A stretch of DNA of 64,000 nucleotides from an uncultured Clostridia bacterium (GTDB taxonomy: Bacteria > Bacillota > Clostridia > Christensenellales > Borkfalkiaceae). The position numbers were made by a program, and so were the translations under genes. The stretch lies in assembly GCA_934247935.1 (NCBI GenBank), contig CAKQKE010000005.1, positions 65,160 through 129,159 of the forward strand. The letters run 5' to 3'. A model generated the notes under the pieces. It saw nothing but the letters and a program-made list of their open reading frames with translations. It was not told the origin of the DNA and made no database searches. Shown one piece after another: positions 33,576 through 42,662 of this stretch (position 1 is its first letter; every line of letters begins with the position of its first letter).

Positions 33576-35687
33576 TTACTTTATCATTGGATTTACCGAC
33601 TGCAAATCTTTAAGCCAGATTTCTCTCGACGCATCGGAAGGCATACGCCAATCCCCTCTCGGCGAAAGAGTAATCGTACCCACTTTTACTCCGTCGGGAA
33701 GACACGACCGCTTGAATTGCTGAGCGAAAAATCTTCTTACAAAGGTGTCGAGCCATTTATAAATCGTTTTTTCGTCGTATACGCCTTTAAATGTTTTTAA
33801 AGCGATTATATAAATTTTAGACGGAGAATATCCGTGTCTCAGCATTTGATACAAGAAGAAATCGTGCAACTCATAAGGACCGACAATGTCCTCGGTTATT
33901 TGCGAAATTTTACCCTCCACCGCGGGGATAAGTTCGGGACTGACGGGGGTGTTTAACACGTCGTACAACACTTGTTTAATTTCTCCGCCGAGCCTGTCTG
34001 CTTCGTAAGAAATCAAGCATTTTATAAGTGTTTTCGGTATAGATGCGTTGACGGCGTACATCGACATATGGTCGCCGTTGTAGGTTGCCCAGCCGAGTGC
34101 GAGTTCGCTTAAATCGCCCGTGCCGATAACCATGCCGCCCGTGCGGTTTGCCACGTCCATAAGCACTTGTGTACGCTCTCTCGCTTGTGCGTTTTCGTAA
34201 GTAATATCATGAGTTTTTCCGTCGTGCCCGATATCTTTTAAATGCACGTCGACGGCATTTTTTATATCGACGGTAATCAGCGTCGCACCGAGCAAAACCG
34301 ACATTTTTTCGGCATTGCCTTTAGTGCGCTGAGTCGTACCGAAACACGGCATCGTCACCGCGATTAAATCCTTTGCGCTGCGGTTTAAAAGCGACAATGC
34401 TCTGACACAAACGATGAGTGCAAGCGAACTGTCGAGACCGCCCGACACACCAAGAACAAGCGTTTTACAATTTGTGTGTTTGATGCGCTTATACAATCCG
34501 TAACTTTGCATTTCGAGTATTTCGTTTGCCCTTTGCGCCGCTTGCAATTTGTTTTGCGGAACGAAAGGCATTCTGTTAAACGACCTGTCGTCGATGTTAA
34601 ACGGCAATCCGGTGTCGAAATTTACCGTAAGGTATCCGTCTGATGCGGCGACGTTTAAATAATGTTTGCTCCGCTCGAATTCTATGCTTTCAAAATCGAT
34701 GTCGGCAATCGAATCTTGCATTGAAAACGGCTTGCTTTCGCTCAATACCCTGCCGTTTTCGTAAATAAAACTATGCCCCGAATACACCATGTCGGTGGTG
34801 GATTCGCCAATGCCCGCGTTGGAATATAAATAAGCGCATGCGTTTTTCGCCGACTGAACAGATACTAATTTTTTTCTGTATTCTGCTTTGCCTATAACCT
34901 CGTCGCTGGCTGACAAATTAACGATAGCCGTTGCGCCGGCAAGGCAATGTTTTATCGACGGAGACTCGACCGTCCATAAGTCCTCGCAAATTTCGCAAGC
35001 AACCTTGAAATGTTGATTTTTGGCGTGCGCAAAAATAATTTTCGTGCCGAACGGATAGTCTTTGTCGCCGATCTTTACAGAACTTATGTTTTCGGGAGCG
35101 GCAGCAAAATACCTTGCCTCGTAAAATTCGTTGTAGTTGGGAATAAACGATTTCGGCACTACGCCGAGTACCTCCCCTTTACAAATCGCAACCGCACAGT
35201 TGTAAAGTTTTCCGTCCTTCCTTATCGGCGCACCGACAAATATCAGACAATCGGCATATTTACTGCGTTCGGCGATTTTTAAAATACCCTTTTCGGTCTC
35301 ATTCAGCAAAGTTTGTTGATAAAATAAGTCGGAGCAAGTGTACGAAGAAACCGACAACTCCGGAAAGACGATAAGTTTTACACCTTTATTACTGAGCAAA
35401 TCGATTTTTTCGCAGATTTTATCGACGTTATAACACACGTCGGCAACTTTTCCCTCGAAAGTGCATGCGGCACACTTGATAAAACCGTAATTGTTGTCGT
35501 TTGTTTCGGTTTTTTCGTCCAAAGTCAACACGTCGCACAATTTTTTGTAATTGTCGGCCTTTATACTTTTGGTTTGACCGCACATAATTTTATTTATCGT
35601 GCCAACGGGTATGCCCGTCGCTTGCGACAAATAAGCGTTGGTATATTTTTTTTGCTGTTTAGCCTTTTTTAAAATTTCAATATTCAT
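33576..35687 (-). CDS. nadE: Glutamine-dependent NAD synthetase with an N-terminal HTH domain
   Basis: A 703-residue protein from the ATG at 35687 (after GGAGA). Residues 1-57 look like an XRE-type helix-turn-helix (KYTNAYLSQATGIPVGTINKIMCGQT). The nitrilase-like glutaminase follows with its triad Glu110 (VFPEL), Lys179 (VPKSF) and Cys234 (CEDLW), and then the ammonia-dependent synthetase with SGGLDS at 415-420. It makes NAD from deamido-NAD. Ordinary glutaminase-type NadE proteins are roughly 60 residues shorter at the N-terminus. The HTH plus a palindrome over the gene's own promoter suggests an enzyme that also represses its gene. Enzyme identity is firm; the regulatory role is inference. 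Confidence 0.88.
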   Translation of the reverse strand: MNIEILKKAKQQKKYTNAYLSQATGIPVGTINKIMCGQTKSIKADNYKKLCDVLTLDEKTETNDNNYGFIKCAACTFEGKVADVCYNVDKICEKIDLLSNKGVKLIVFPELSVSSYTCSDLFYQQTLLNETEKGILKIAERSKYADCLIFVGAPIRKDGKLYNCAVAICKGEVLGVVPKSFIPNYNEFYEARYFAAAPENISSVKIGDKDYPFGTKIIFAHAKNQHFKVACEICEDLWTVESPSIKHCLAGATAIVNLSASDEVIGKAEYRKKLVSVQSAKNACAYLYSNAGIGESTTDMVYSGHSFIYENGRVLSESKPFSMQDSIADIDFESIEFERSKHYLNVAASDGYLTVNFDTGLPFNIDDRSFNRMPFVPQNKLQAAQRANEILEMQSYGLYKRIKHTNCKTLVLGVSGGLDSSLALIVCVRALSLLNRSAKDLIAVTMPCFGTTQRTKGNAEKMSVLLGATLITVDIKNAVDVHLKDIGHDGKTHDITYENAQARERTQVLMDVANRTGGMVIGTGDLSELALGWATYNGDHMSMYAVNASIPKTLIKCLISYEADRLGGEIKQVLYDVLNTPVSPELIPAVEGKISQITEDIVGPYELHDFFLYQMLRHGYSPSKIYIIALKTFKGVYDEKTIYKWLDTFVRRFFAQQFKRSCLPDGVKVGTITLSPRGDWRMPSDASREIWLKDLQSVNPMIK

Positions 35688-35704
35688 ATTTTTCTCCACG
35701 TAAA

Positions 35705-35735
35705 AAAGTTTACCACAATCGGTAAACTTTGTCAA
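35705..35735 (-). promoter_or_regulatory. Promoter and perfect palindromic operator of nadE
   Basis: On the minus strand -35 TTGACA (35730-35735) and a weak -10 TAAACT (35707-35712) are 17 bp apart. A perfect dyad, AAAGTTTACC (35705-35714) and GGTAAACTTT (35721-35730) with a 6-bp spacer, covers the -10 and the whole spacer. A second dyad, AATTGTGT/ACACAATT (35748-35755 with 35763-35770), lies further upstream. Confidence 0.75.
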
Positions 35736-35768
35736 TATTTTATTAAAAATTGTGTAAAATCAACACAA

Positions 35769-36431
35769 TTATTTCCTTTTTTTATTTATCAAATCAAAAC
35801 TTTCATCGATTAGTTGGTTTAATTTGTCTGAATTTATGTTTTTATCCAAAATTACGCTAATCCAATGGATTTTATTCATATGATAGGCTTTGAAAATGTT
35901 TTTGCCGTCGATTAAATCGGATATACGCCGAGGGGCGTTTTTCAAATTCATCACGTCGATTATATTTTTCCCTTTGCCCGTGAGTTTTTCTTGCGCAACC
36001 TCCATTATTATGCCGAACCACTTTTGATTTCGCCCGTTTCTGAAGATGCAACAAAGCGGCATATCTTCCCACGGATATTCCGGACTAACGCCGTATTTAG
36101 TTTTTATATAGTCCAAAACGTGCTCGCGCAAACTAATCGAGACAAAACAATCATTAACTATTTTATCGACTAAATTCTTTACCTCGATGCGGACGTATGA
36201 CACGTAACCTCCCGATGCCTCGTCAACGTTTACCATTGTGTACTCATCCGAAAAACCCTCCTCGAAAAGTCTCACGGTAAACTCGTTTTTGGTTATTTTT
36301 GCTACCGCGGTAAAATCCCCGTCGCAAATTTTTTCTTTATATATATAACCGCCTTGCTCGTTTTTAAAACCGTACTTTTCGAGCAAACACTTATCGACGG
36401 TGTGATTTTTTAACAAATAACTAAAATCCAT
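35769..36431 (-). CDS. MmcQ/YjbR-like protein
   Basis: A 220-residue protein. The C-terminal half matches the YjbR/MmcQ (CyaY-like) fold: YPWEDMPLCCIFRNGRNQKWFGIIMEV, then the closing MNKIHWISVILDKNINSDKLNQLIDESFDL. The N-terminal 95 residues are a separate small domain common in clostridial members. These proteins are often called DNA-binding, but their role is unclear. The gene ends about 80 nt before nadE on the same strand. Confidence 0.82.
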   Translation of the reverse strand: MDFSYLLKNHTVDKCLLEKYGFKNEQGGYIYKEKICDGDFTAVAKITKNEFTVRLFEEGFSDEYTMVNVDEASGGYVSYVRIEVKNLVDKIVNDCFVSISLREHVLDYIKTKYGVSPEYPWEDMPLCCIFRNGRNQKWFGIIMEVAQEKLTGKGKNIIDVMNLKNAPRRISDLIDGKNIFKAYHMNKIHWISVILDKNINSDKLNQLIDESFDLINKKRK

Positions 36432-36629
36432 AAAAGCCTCTTTTATTTAATGACAACGCGACTATAATAACACAATTACAATAACTCTGCGATTAAATAA
36501 TATCACAACGTTGCCACATTGTCAACCCGCCGAATCCGTTGCTGTATAATAGTTGCGCTTGTTACTTTATTGTGGTTGCGCTTGTTGCCGTTTTATTTCT
36601 TTGAAATTAATTGTTTAATGTAAAAATTA

Positions 36630-36663
36630 ACCGTTTTACTCAATACGTATTGAGTAAAACGGT
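36630..36663 (-). terminator. 34-bp perfect palindrome downstream of the SDR gene
   Basis: A loop-less self-complementary sequence with ACCGTTTTACTCAATA arms around a central CG, followed by a T-rich tract on the minus strand. It can serve as the terminator of the transporter-SDR operon. Its CAATACGTATTG core recurs at 49275-49296 and, imperfectly, at 52026-52050. Confidence 0.7.
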
Positions 36664-36684
36664 CAGATTGTCAATATTAAAATT

Positions 36685-37332
36685 TTACCAGACAAAGTTG
36701 GATTTCGCCGCCTCGCCGTTGTCGACGAGTATATCCTGAGCGGTCATTGACTTATTTATCGCGGTAACAAAATACGCCCATTCGGCAATTTCTTCCACGG
36801 TCGCCCACTTTGGAAGTAAGGTTTCGTTCATGATTTCTTGCCACATTTTCTCGTCGTTTATTACTCTGTCGTTGAGTTTTGTGTACACGCCGCCGGGGGA
36901 AAGACTGTTTGAAGTCGCACCGTACTTCGCAACGCGCAAAGCCACGTTTTTCATATAAGCGACCATGCCGCCCTTGCTCGCCGCATACTCGGGAAACTCC
37001 GCGCCCGTACTTGCGCTTGCCGAGGCAATAAACAGCACGCTTTTAATGTTTTCCTGAAATGCATACTTTTCGGTGACTTTGATACTGCCTTTTAAATTTA
37101 CGTCGATATCTCTGCCCGAGTCCTGCACGCCCGCATTGTTGATTACTATATCCGCGCCGCAAATTTCGGGCAAATCGCCGGAAAATACGTCGGCAACGTA
37201 ATGTGTATAATTTTCATGCGAAATCCGGCTTTCTTCTATATCTATGCCGTATACCTTATGCCCCATTGACAAAAATTTTTCCGCTATGCCTTTGCCAATC
37301 CCGTTGCTTGTTCCCGTGACAATAATTTTCAT
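36685..37332 (-). CDS. Short-chain dehydrogenase/reductase in a preQ1-controlled operon
   Basis: A 215-residue classical SDR. The nucleotide motif is TGTSNGIGKG (residues 7-16), followed by NNAG near 66, a Ser in FIASASAS near 105 and the YAASK catalytic pair near 117. Its ATG directly follows the stop of the transporter (TAAATG), with a GAGGAA site inside that gene, so the two are coupled. It is therefore under the same preQ1 riboswitch. The substrate is unknown: a queuosine-salvage step is possible, but SDRs are diverse and the link may be only positional. Confidence 0.85.
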   Translation of the reverse strand: MKIIVTGTSNGIGKGIAEKFLSMGHKVYGIDIEESRISHENYTHYVADVFSGDLPEICGADIVINNAGVQDSGRDIDVNLKGSIKVTEKYAFQENIKSVLFIASASASTGAEFPEYAASKGGMVAYMKNVALRVAKYGATSNSLSPGGVYTKLNDRVINDEKMWQEIMNETLLPKWATVEEIAEWAYFVTAINKSMTAQDILVDNGEAAKSNFVW

Positions 37333-38097
37333 TTAATTTTCCTCGTTTCTTACAGTTTTATTACTTTTTACGTACTCGAAATATTCTTTTCCTACGTCGT
37401 TTTTCTTGAAATTCTGACAAATTTTGTACCCTATTCCGGAGAAAAGCACTTCGCACAGCAACTCGATAACCATGCCGATAAAAGCGCATGCGACGCACTG
37501 CAAAATCGTCCAACCGAAAAAGATTTTGCTTACCAAAAAGGCAAAAGTGATATTGTCGGCAAACTGCCCGATAGCCGTGGAAACGTAAGAACGCGAAATA
37601 TACGCAATTACCGAATCGGGATTTTTCTTAAAAAGTTTGCCTATGCCGTAATTGGTGAAATTGTTGATTATCGCCGAAACGATAAACGCAACAGTGCTGC
37701 CGAGCAAAACGTACCACGTGCCGCCGAAAGTGTTGTTTAACGCTGTATTTATCATCTCCGACCCCGCTTCGACGTAAGATTCGCCCCATGCGCCCGGGAT
37801 TACGCTGCCTATAAACATTATTAAAGCAAACACGGCGTTAATTAAAATCGCGAAAATCGATAATTCGGTTGCCGCTTCAGGTCCGAAATGCTTTGACACG
37901 ATATCCATTACCAAAAACGCAACCCACGAAACCGTTACGCCGCAATCGAGCGCAAGGTATTTATAAGATGAGTTTATGCTTTTATTTGCAAGCAAATTCA
38001 TGGCGATTACGCTTAAAACAAAGAATAAACTTAACACGGGAATACTGCCGAGAAGCAATTTAAATTCTTTTAATTTGATTTTTAACTTTTCAATCAT
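37333..38097 (-). CDS. Queuosine precursor transporter, VUT/YhhQ family
   Basis: A 254-residue protein with about six membrane helices. Family features include FVLSVIAMNLLANKS, the LALDCGVTVSWVAFLVMDIVSKHFGPEAA block and the late SRSYVSTAIGQFADNITFAFL segment. VUT (COG1738, YhhQ) proteins import queuine or preQ precursors for tRNA modification. The start at 38097 follows GAGG with 5-nt spacing; the longer frame is rejected because it runs into the leader terminator. The preQ1-I aptamer in the leader independently supports the assignment. Confidence 0.9.
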   Translation of the reverse strand: MIEKLKIKLKEFKLLLGSIPVLSLFFVLSVIAMNLLANKSINSSYKYLALDCGVTVSWVAFLVMDIVSKHFGPEAATELSIFAILINAVFALIMFIGSVIPGAWGESYVEAGSEMINTALNNTFGGTWYVLLGSTVAFIVSAIINNFTNYGIGKLFKKNPDSVIAYISRSYVSTAIGQFADNITFAFLVSKIFFGWTILQCVACAFIGMVIELLCEVLFSGIGYKICQNFKKNDVGKEYFEYVKSNKTVRNEEN

Positions 38098-38125
38098 CTT
38101 TACCTCGTCTGAGACAAGCGACCAA

Positions 38126-38206
38126 AACAAAAAGGACGCAATACGCGCCCCTAATCTGTAAATCCATAGTTTTGTTTACAGACAGGATGGTTACGAACTG
38201 TCTTTG
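38126..38206 (-). promoter_or_regulatory. PreQ1-I riboswitch with intrinsic terminator
   Basis: On the minus strand a 5-bp P1 stem GACAG/CTGTC (38198-38202 with 38181-38185) closes a loop TTCGTAACCATC. An A-rich tail AAACAAAACTATGG (ending at 38164) follows, matching the preQ1-I H-type pseudoknot pattern. Further on, GGGCGC (38145-38150) pairs with GCGTCC (38134-38139), followed by TTTTTGTTTT, an intrinsic terminator. An alternative hairpin TCTGTAAA/TTTACAGA overlaps the aptamer and could be the competing structure. Ligand-induced termination is expected. Confidence 0.85.
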
Positions 38207-38225
38207 ATTTTTAAATTGTATATTC

Positions 38226-38254
38226 ATTTTACCACAGCGGGATTTCTTTGTCAA
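38226..38254 (-). promoter_or_regulatory. Promoter of the preQ1 operon
   Basis: On the minus strand TTGACA (38249-38254), a 17-bp spacer and TAAAAT (38226-38231), placed about 20 nt before the aptamer. Confidence 0.8.
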
Positions 38255-38800
38255 GGTTTTTACAAAGCAATTAATTTTGCGGAAGATTAAAAAGAATAAA
38301 ACGTACGACAAATCGATTTTTATATATCTGCACTTTTGTGTTGAAATTTACTTTCTTAATTTATCAATTTTGTTTATATATTTTTTCACAGTGTTTGTTT
38401 AAATTCCTTTACAATCCCTCCGTCGCGCGTACTGCGCGCCACCTCCCTTTACACAAAGGAGGCAAAAAAACGCATAAATTTAACCATAAAAACTTGATTT
38501 TACAAATTTTATAAACTCTTTACCGTTAAAACTTAAATGCTCAATTCTAACTCATCACACAAATGAGGCTTTAAATATTTAACATTCTAAACAGCATAAG
38601 CAATAAATTATATATAAATAAAATAAGCGGGCTTATTAAAGATTTTTCTCACCGAAAAGGCAAAATAAATAATTAATAAATCCGCTTATTATCTTAAATT
38701 TTAATAATTTCAGCACAACAAAATTTAATGGTTTTATTAAACTTTAATTGTTTACCGTTAAAATATTACAGCAAAATTTTTATATTGCGCCAGCAAAAAA
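38255..38800. other. Intergenic region with dispersed repeat
   Basis: About 550 bp without a gene between the preQ1 promoter and the end of pilB. It contains dispersed repeat copy A (38407-38464). The rest is AT-rich. Confidence 0.5.
38407..38464 (+). repeat. Dispersed two-hairpin repeat, copy A
   Basis: The unit reads TTTACAATCCCTCC, then a GC-rich hairpin (GTCGCGCG/TGCGCGCC), then a second hairpin of CCTCCCTTT and AAAGGAGG around ACAC. The same layout recurs at 44305-44364 and 58855-58913, and inverted at 44217-44264. Confidence 0.8.
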
Positions 38801-40495
38801 TTATTCTACGTTGATCGACATGTATTCGGGCATATCGGTTATGCCGTCAAGCACCAATTTGCGGCACGACTCGTTAAGTTCGACCATGCCCGCGTCGATG
38901 GCTAACTTTCTTATATCTTCGGCCTTCATATCGGCGGTAATTTTGCTTTTTAAATTATTGTCTAAATACAAAATTTCGTGCACGACCGCTCTGCCTTTAT
39001 ACCCCGTCTGGTTGCAGAATTGACAACCAGCCGCACGGAAAATCGAAGAGGGTTCGGAAATGTTTAAAAGTTCCATTTCTTCTTCGGTGGTTTTAGACCT
39101 CTTTTTGCATACCGGGCAAAGCCTTTTTACAAGTCTTTGAGAAATTACGCCGACAAGTGCGTCTTTTACAAGGTACGCCGACACGCCCATATCCACAAGA
39201 CGAGTTACCGCGCCGGGTGCGTCGTTCGTGTGGAGCGTCGAGAACACCAAGTGTCCCGTGATTGCGGCTCTTATCGCTATTTCGGCAGTCTCTTCATCAC
39301 GAATCTCACCTATCATTATTACGTCTGGGTCCTGACGGAGAATACTTCTGAGCGCAGCGGCAAACGTCAATCTCGCTTTGGTGTTTACTTGCACCTGGTT
39401 GACGCCGTTAAGCGTGTACTCGACGGGGTCTTCAACAGTGATTATATTGACTTTTGGTGTGTTTTTCTCCTTTAAAAAGGAGTACAAAGTAGTGGATTTA
39501 CCGCAACCCGTAGGACCTGTCAACAGCACTATACCATGCGGGTGAGTCAGAATTTTGTCGATTATAAGGTTTTCTTCGGGAGTAAAACCCAATTCTTGTC
39601 TTGTAAACCTGAACGAGGTTTTATCCAGAATACGGATAACAAACTTTTCGCCGTGAACCATAGGAAGCGAAGACACACGGAAATCGTACTCCGTTCCGTT
39701 TATGTTTAAATTGATACGTCCGTCTTGCGGGATACGCCTTTCGGCGATGTTAAGTCCCGCCAAAATTTTGATACGGGCGCAAATTGCAGGGTAAGAATCG
39801 ATGGGGAAATCTGCTCTGTCCTGAAGCGAACCGTCGATACGATACCTTACTTTTACTATCTTTTCGTACGGTTCGATGTGAATATCGCTCGCGCGGAAAG
39901 GTATCGCCTCTTTGATTATCGAGTCGACGAGTTTAACCGACGGCGCATTGATAATGTCGTCGATGTTTGAAATTTGATTTTGGTTGTCTGTGACGGCGGC
40001 GTCGCGCAAAAGTTGCTTGTCGCTTTCGGTCTGCAACGTCTGGAGTGCGCTTGTGGTAGAACGAACCGCGCTTATCGAGTCCAATAATACGTCGATTTGC
40101 GTGGGCGGCACGAGTACGAATTCTATTTGCCCCGTGTAAAAAGTTGAAATCATCGACACGGCGTTGAAATCGAGAGGTCTGCCCACAGCCATAAGCAATA
40201 CGCCCGACTCGGTGGTAAAAAGAGGCACGAGTTTGACCTTTTTCAAAAAAGCCAGACTGAACTTATCCGCAATGCTGTCATCCACGTCGAACATGTCAAT
40301 TTCGGCGTAAGCCATGTTGTAAAAATCGCCGAGTGCGGGAAGAGCCTGTACTTCCGTGGCATAGTTTTTTACAATCATATACTTTTCGACCGACATATTG
40401 AGTCTTTTACAGTCTTCAAGCACCGAATTGCGCAATTTTTTCTTTATTAATCTTTTATAAATATAATATTGAACAATCTCGTAATTAATATCCAT
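38801..40495 (-). CDS. pilB: Type IV pilus/type II secretion assembly ATPase
   Basis: A 564-residue protein. The N-terminal MshEN-like domain (about 40-150) is followed by the secretion ATPase core: Walker A GPTGCGKSTTLY, an Asp box in NIITVEDPVEYTLNGVNQVQVN, Walker B DVIMIGEIRDEETAEIAIRAAITGHLVFSTLHTND, and a zinc-binding set CPVCKK and CQFC. This hexameric ATPase powers pilin polymerisation. No retraction ATPase PilT is in the window. It is the last gene of the assembly run, 127 nt after pilC. Confidence 0.93.
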   Translation of the reverse strand: MDINYEIVQYYIYKRLIKKKLRNSVLEDCKRLNMSVEKYMIVKNYATEVQALPALGDFYNMAYAEIDMFDVDDSIADKFSLAFLKKVKLVPLFTTESGVLLMAVGRPLDFNAVSMISTFYTGQIEFVLVPPTQIDVLLDSISAVRSTTSALQTLQTESDKQLLRDAAVTDNQNQISNIDDIINAPSVKLVDSIIKEAIPFRASDIHIEPYEKIVKVRYRIDGSLQDRADFPIDSYPAICARIKILAGLNIAERRIPQDGRINLNINGTEYDFRVSSLPMVHGEKFVIRILDKTSFRFTRQELGFTPEENLIIDKILTHPHGIVLLTGPTGCGKSTTLYSFLKEKNTPKVNIITVEDPVEYTLNGVNQVQVNTKARLTFAAALRSILRQDPDVIMIGEIRDEETAEIAIRAAITGHLVFSTLHTNDAPGAVTRLVDMGVSAYLVKDALVGVISQRLVKRLCPVCKKRSKTTEEEMELLNISEPSSIFRAAGCQFCNQTGYKGRAVVHEILYLDNNLKSKITADMKAEDIRKLAIDAGMVELNESCRKLVLDGITDMPEYMSINVE

Positions 40496-40622
40496 ATTGT
40501 CTATTCCTTAACAATTTTATAAAAAAACAAAATCTTTTTGCTTAGCCGTCGTTATATACGCCGTCTCTGATATGCTACCTATTTGTTTCAGCGACGTTTA
40601 AACCCGCTGTGTTTATCTTTTG

Positions 40623-41846
40623 CTATTCGCCGTAGTTTTTGGTCATAATGGTGAGCATCGGCGAATAAATCGCAATGAACATCGCGCCGATAACCAAGCC
40701 CATAAGCGCAAGCATAATGGGTTGAATCATTCCCGTTGCCCTTAAAAGCGAAGTTTCTACAAGCGAATCGAAGAAGTTGGACGATTTTGTCAGAACGCCT
40801 TCTACATCGCCTGTTTTTTCGCCCGTTGCTATCATTTGAATGAGAAGTTGCGGGAAAATTTTATACTGCTCCATGGCGAACGTCAACGACGCGCCCTGCC
40901 TTACGTCGGCAGTTACGCTTTTGAAAATTTTGCAAGCGTATCTGTTACCGAGCAAATTACCCACGACCTCTAATGCGTCAGCCATGTTCATACCGCTTGA
41001 CAAAAGCAACGACATTGATTTTACGAATTTACTTGCAACCATGTTGATTTGCACGTTTCTTACAAGCGGCAATTTGTATTTCAATACGTCGAAATAATAT
41101 TTGCCCTTTTCGGTCTTTAAAGAAATATAAACCAAAAATACCAAGCCGACGAATACGTACACGACTTTTAGTCCGTTAGCCATCAGCCAGTCGCTCATTT
41201 TAAAGCAAACTTTCGTAATGGGGTTGTATTCGCTTTCTTTTATATCCATCTGCGCCAAAGTGTCTTTAAATTTGGGCACGATAAACAAAAGCATCAGACA
41301 AACCACCGCGATGAGCATTACGCCCATGATTATGGGGTAAGAAAGCGCGCCTTTGATTTTACGTTTGGTCACGATTTCCTGATCGTAATAATCGGCAAGA
41401 GAAATCAAAACCGCCTCTAAATTGCCCGAAAGTTCGCCGACGTAAATCATACTTCTGAAAAACTCGGGGAAAACGCTTTTGTGCTTTTCCATTGCCTTTG
41501 AAAGCAACTGTCCTACTTTTACGTCGTCGTAAATTATTGCGATCAACGCTTTGAAATACCCCGAAAACTTCTGCTGCTTCAACTGATTTAAACACTCGAG
41601 TATGGAAATACCCGCGCAAAGCATGATTGAAAATTGACGGCAAAACGTGGTGATTTCGCCTATCTGAATTTTACCCGTAACGCTGAAAAAGGGATTAGGG
41701 GTTTCGTTTTTAATCGGCTTGCACGAAATAAGATATAAATTTTGTTGAGCGAGAAGTTTGCGCAGGTCTTTTTCGTCTTCCGCAACAAACGCGCCCGTAA
41801 ATTTTTTCTTATCTACGTTGACAGCCGTATATTTATATTTACGCAA
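40623..41846 (-). CDS. pilC: Type IV pilus inner-membrane platform protein
   Basis: A 407-residue protein with two GspF/T2SSF repeats (about 65-190 and 265-395), seen as FCRQFSIMLCAGISILECLNQL and ASKFVKSMSLLLSSGMNMADALEV. Each is followed by GELSGNLEAVL or TGEKTGDVEGVL and membrane helices. It links the ATPase to pilin assembly. The start is TTG with AGGAGG 5-6 nt upstream, giving MRKYKYTAVNVDKK, a typical GspF N-terminus. It follows pilD by 9 nt. Confidence 0.93.
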   Translation of the reverse strand: MRKYKYTAVNVDKKKFTGAFVAEDEKDLRKLLAQQNLYLISCKPIKNETPNPFFSVTGKIQIGEITTFCRQFSIMLCAGISILECLNQLKQQKFSGYFKALIAIIYDDVKVGQLLSKAMEKHKSVFPEFFRSMIYVGELSGNLEAVLISLADYYDQEIVTKRKIKGALSYPIIMGVMLIAVVCLMLLFIVPKFKDTLAQMDIKESEYNPITKVCFKMSDWLMANGLKVVYVFVGLVFLVYISLKTEKGKYYFDVLKYKLPLVRNVQINMVASKFVKSMSLLLSSGMNMADALEVVGNLLGNRYACKIFKSVTADVRQGASLTFAMEQYKIFPQLLIQMIATGEKTGDVEGVLTKSSNFFDSLVETSLLRATGMIQPIMLALMGLVIGAMFIAIYSPMLTIMTKNYGE

Positions 41847-41855
41847 AACAACCTC

Positions 41856-42653
41856 CTAAAAAATCGATAAATAAGCATTGGCGACTATCTCGCCTATATA
41901 TGCGGCGATAATCGACGCCGCGCCCAAAAACGGAGCAAAAGGATATTCTTTACTTTCCTTATTTCCGTCGTTTTTCCTTTCTTTATAAGATATAACGCCC
42001 AGAACCACAGCCGCGACCACGGTCGAAATAAGCACTGCGAAAAAGTCCGCTTTTATGCCTAAAAACAAGCCGACCACCGTCATAAATTTGACGTCGCCGA
42101 AGCCGAGCCCCTCTCTTTTAAACCCGTATTTGCTTATAAAATACGTTCCGCCGAAAAACACCGCCGAAAAGCCCATGCCGATAAGGCGCGACTTTACCGA
42201 AACGTAAGTATCTGAAAAACAAGCGGCAATGCCGATAAGCAAAATTATTATATTAAATCTGTCGGGTATGTATTTATGCTCGAAGTCGATAAACGCAACA
42301 ACCACGCAACACACCGTAAAAAGCATTGCAAGAATAACGTAAGCATAACCCGTGCGCTTGCTTAAAAATGCGAGTCCCAACCACAAAAACGCGCACAACG
42401 TTTCCACTATGACGTATCTCGGGTTGATTTTCTGTTTGCAAAATCTGCACTTACCGCCCAAAATTATGTAAGACAAAATGGGTATGTTGTCGTACCATTT
42501 AATGGGTTTTTGGCATTTTACGCAGTGGGACGCGCCCTTTATTATGCTTTCGTTTTTGGGAATCCGGTAAATAAGCACGTTTGCAAACGAGCCGAAACAC
42601 GCCCCTAAAAGAAACGCCAATATACAAAAAACTATAAACAAATATTCTTCCAT
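41856..42653 (-). CDS. pilD: Prepilin peptidase (A24A)
   Basis: A 265-residue membrane protein. The methylase-type N-terminal domain has GACFGSFANVLIYRIPKNES and two CxxC pairs (CVKCQKP, CRFCKQK). The aspartyl protease sites are seen as AFIDFEHKYIPDRF and GLGFGDVKFM. It cuts prepilins before Phe and methylates the new N-terminus, and should process all prepilins in this window. It is followed 9 nt later by pilC. Confidence 0.93.
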   Translation of the reverse strand: MEEYLFIVFCILAFLLGACFGSFANVLIYRIPKNESIIKGASHCVKCQKPIKWYDNIPILSYIILGGKCRFCKQKINPRYVIVETLCAFLWLGLAFLSKRTGYAYVILAMLFTVCCVVVAFIDFEHKYIPDRFNIIILLIGIAACFSDTYVSVKSRLIGMGFSAVFFGGTYFISKYGFKREGLGFGDVKFMTVVGLFLGIKADFFAVLISTVVAAVVLGVISYKERKNDGNKESKEYPFAPFLGAASIIAAYIGEIVANAYLSIF

Positions 42654-42662
42654 AATTTTCGA

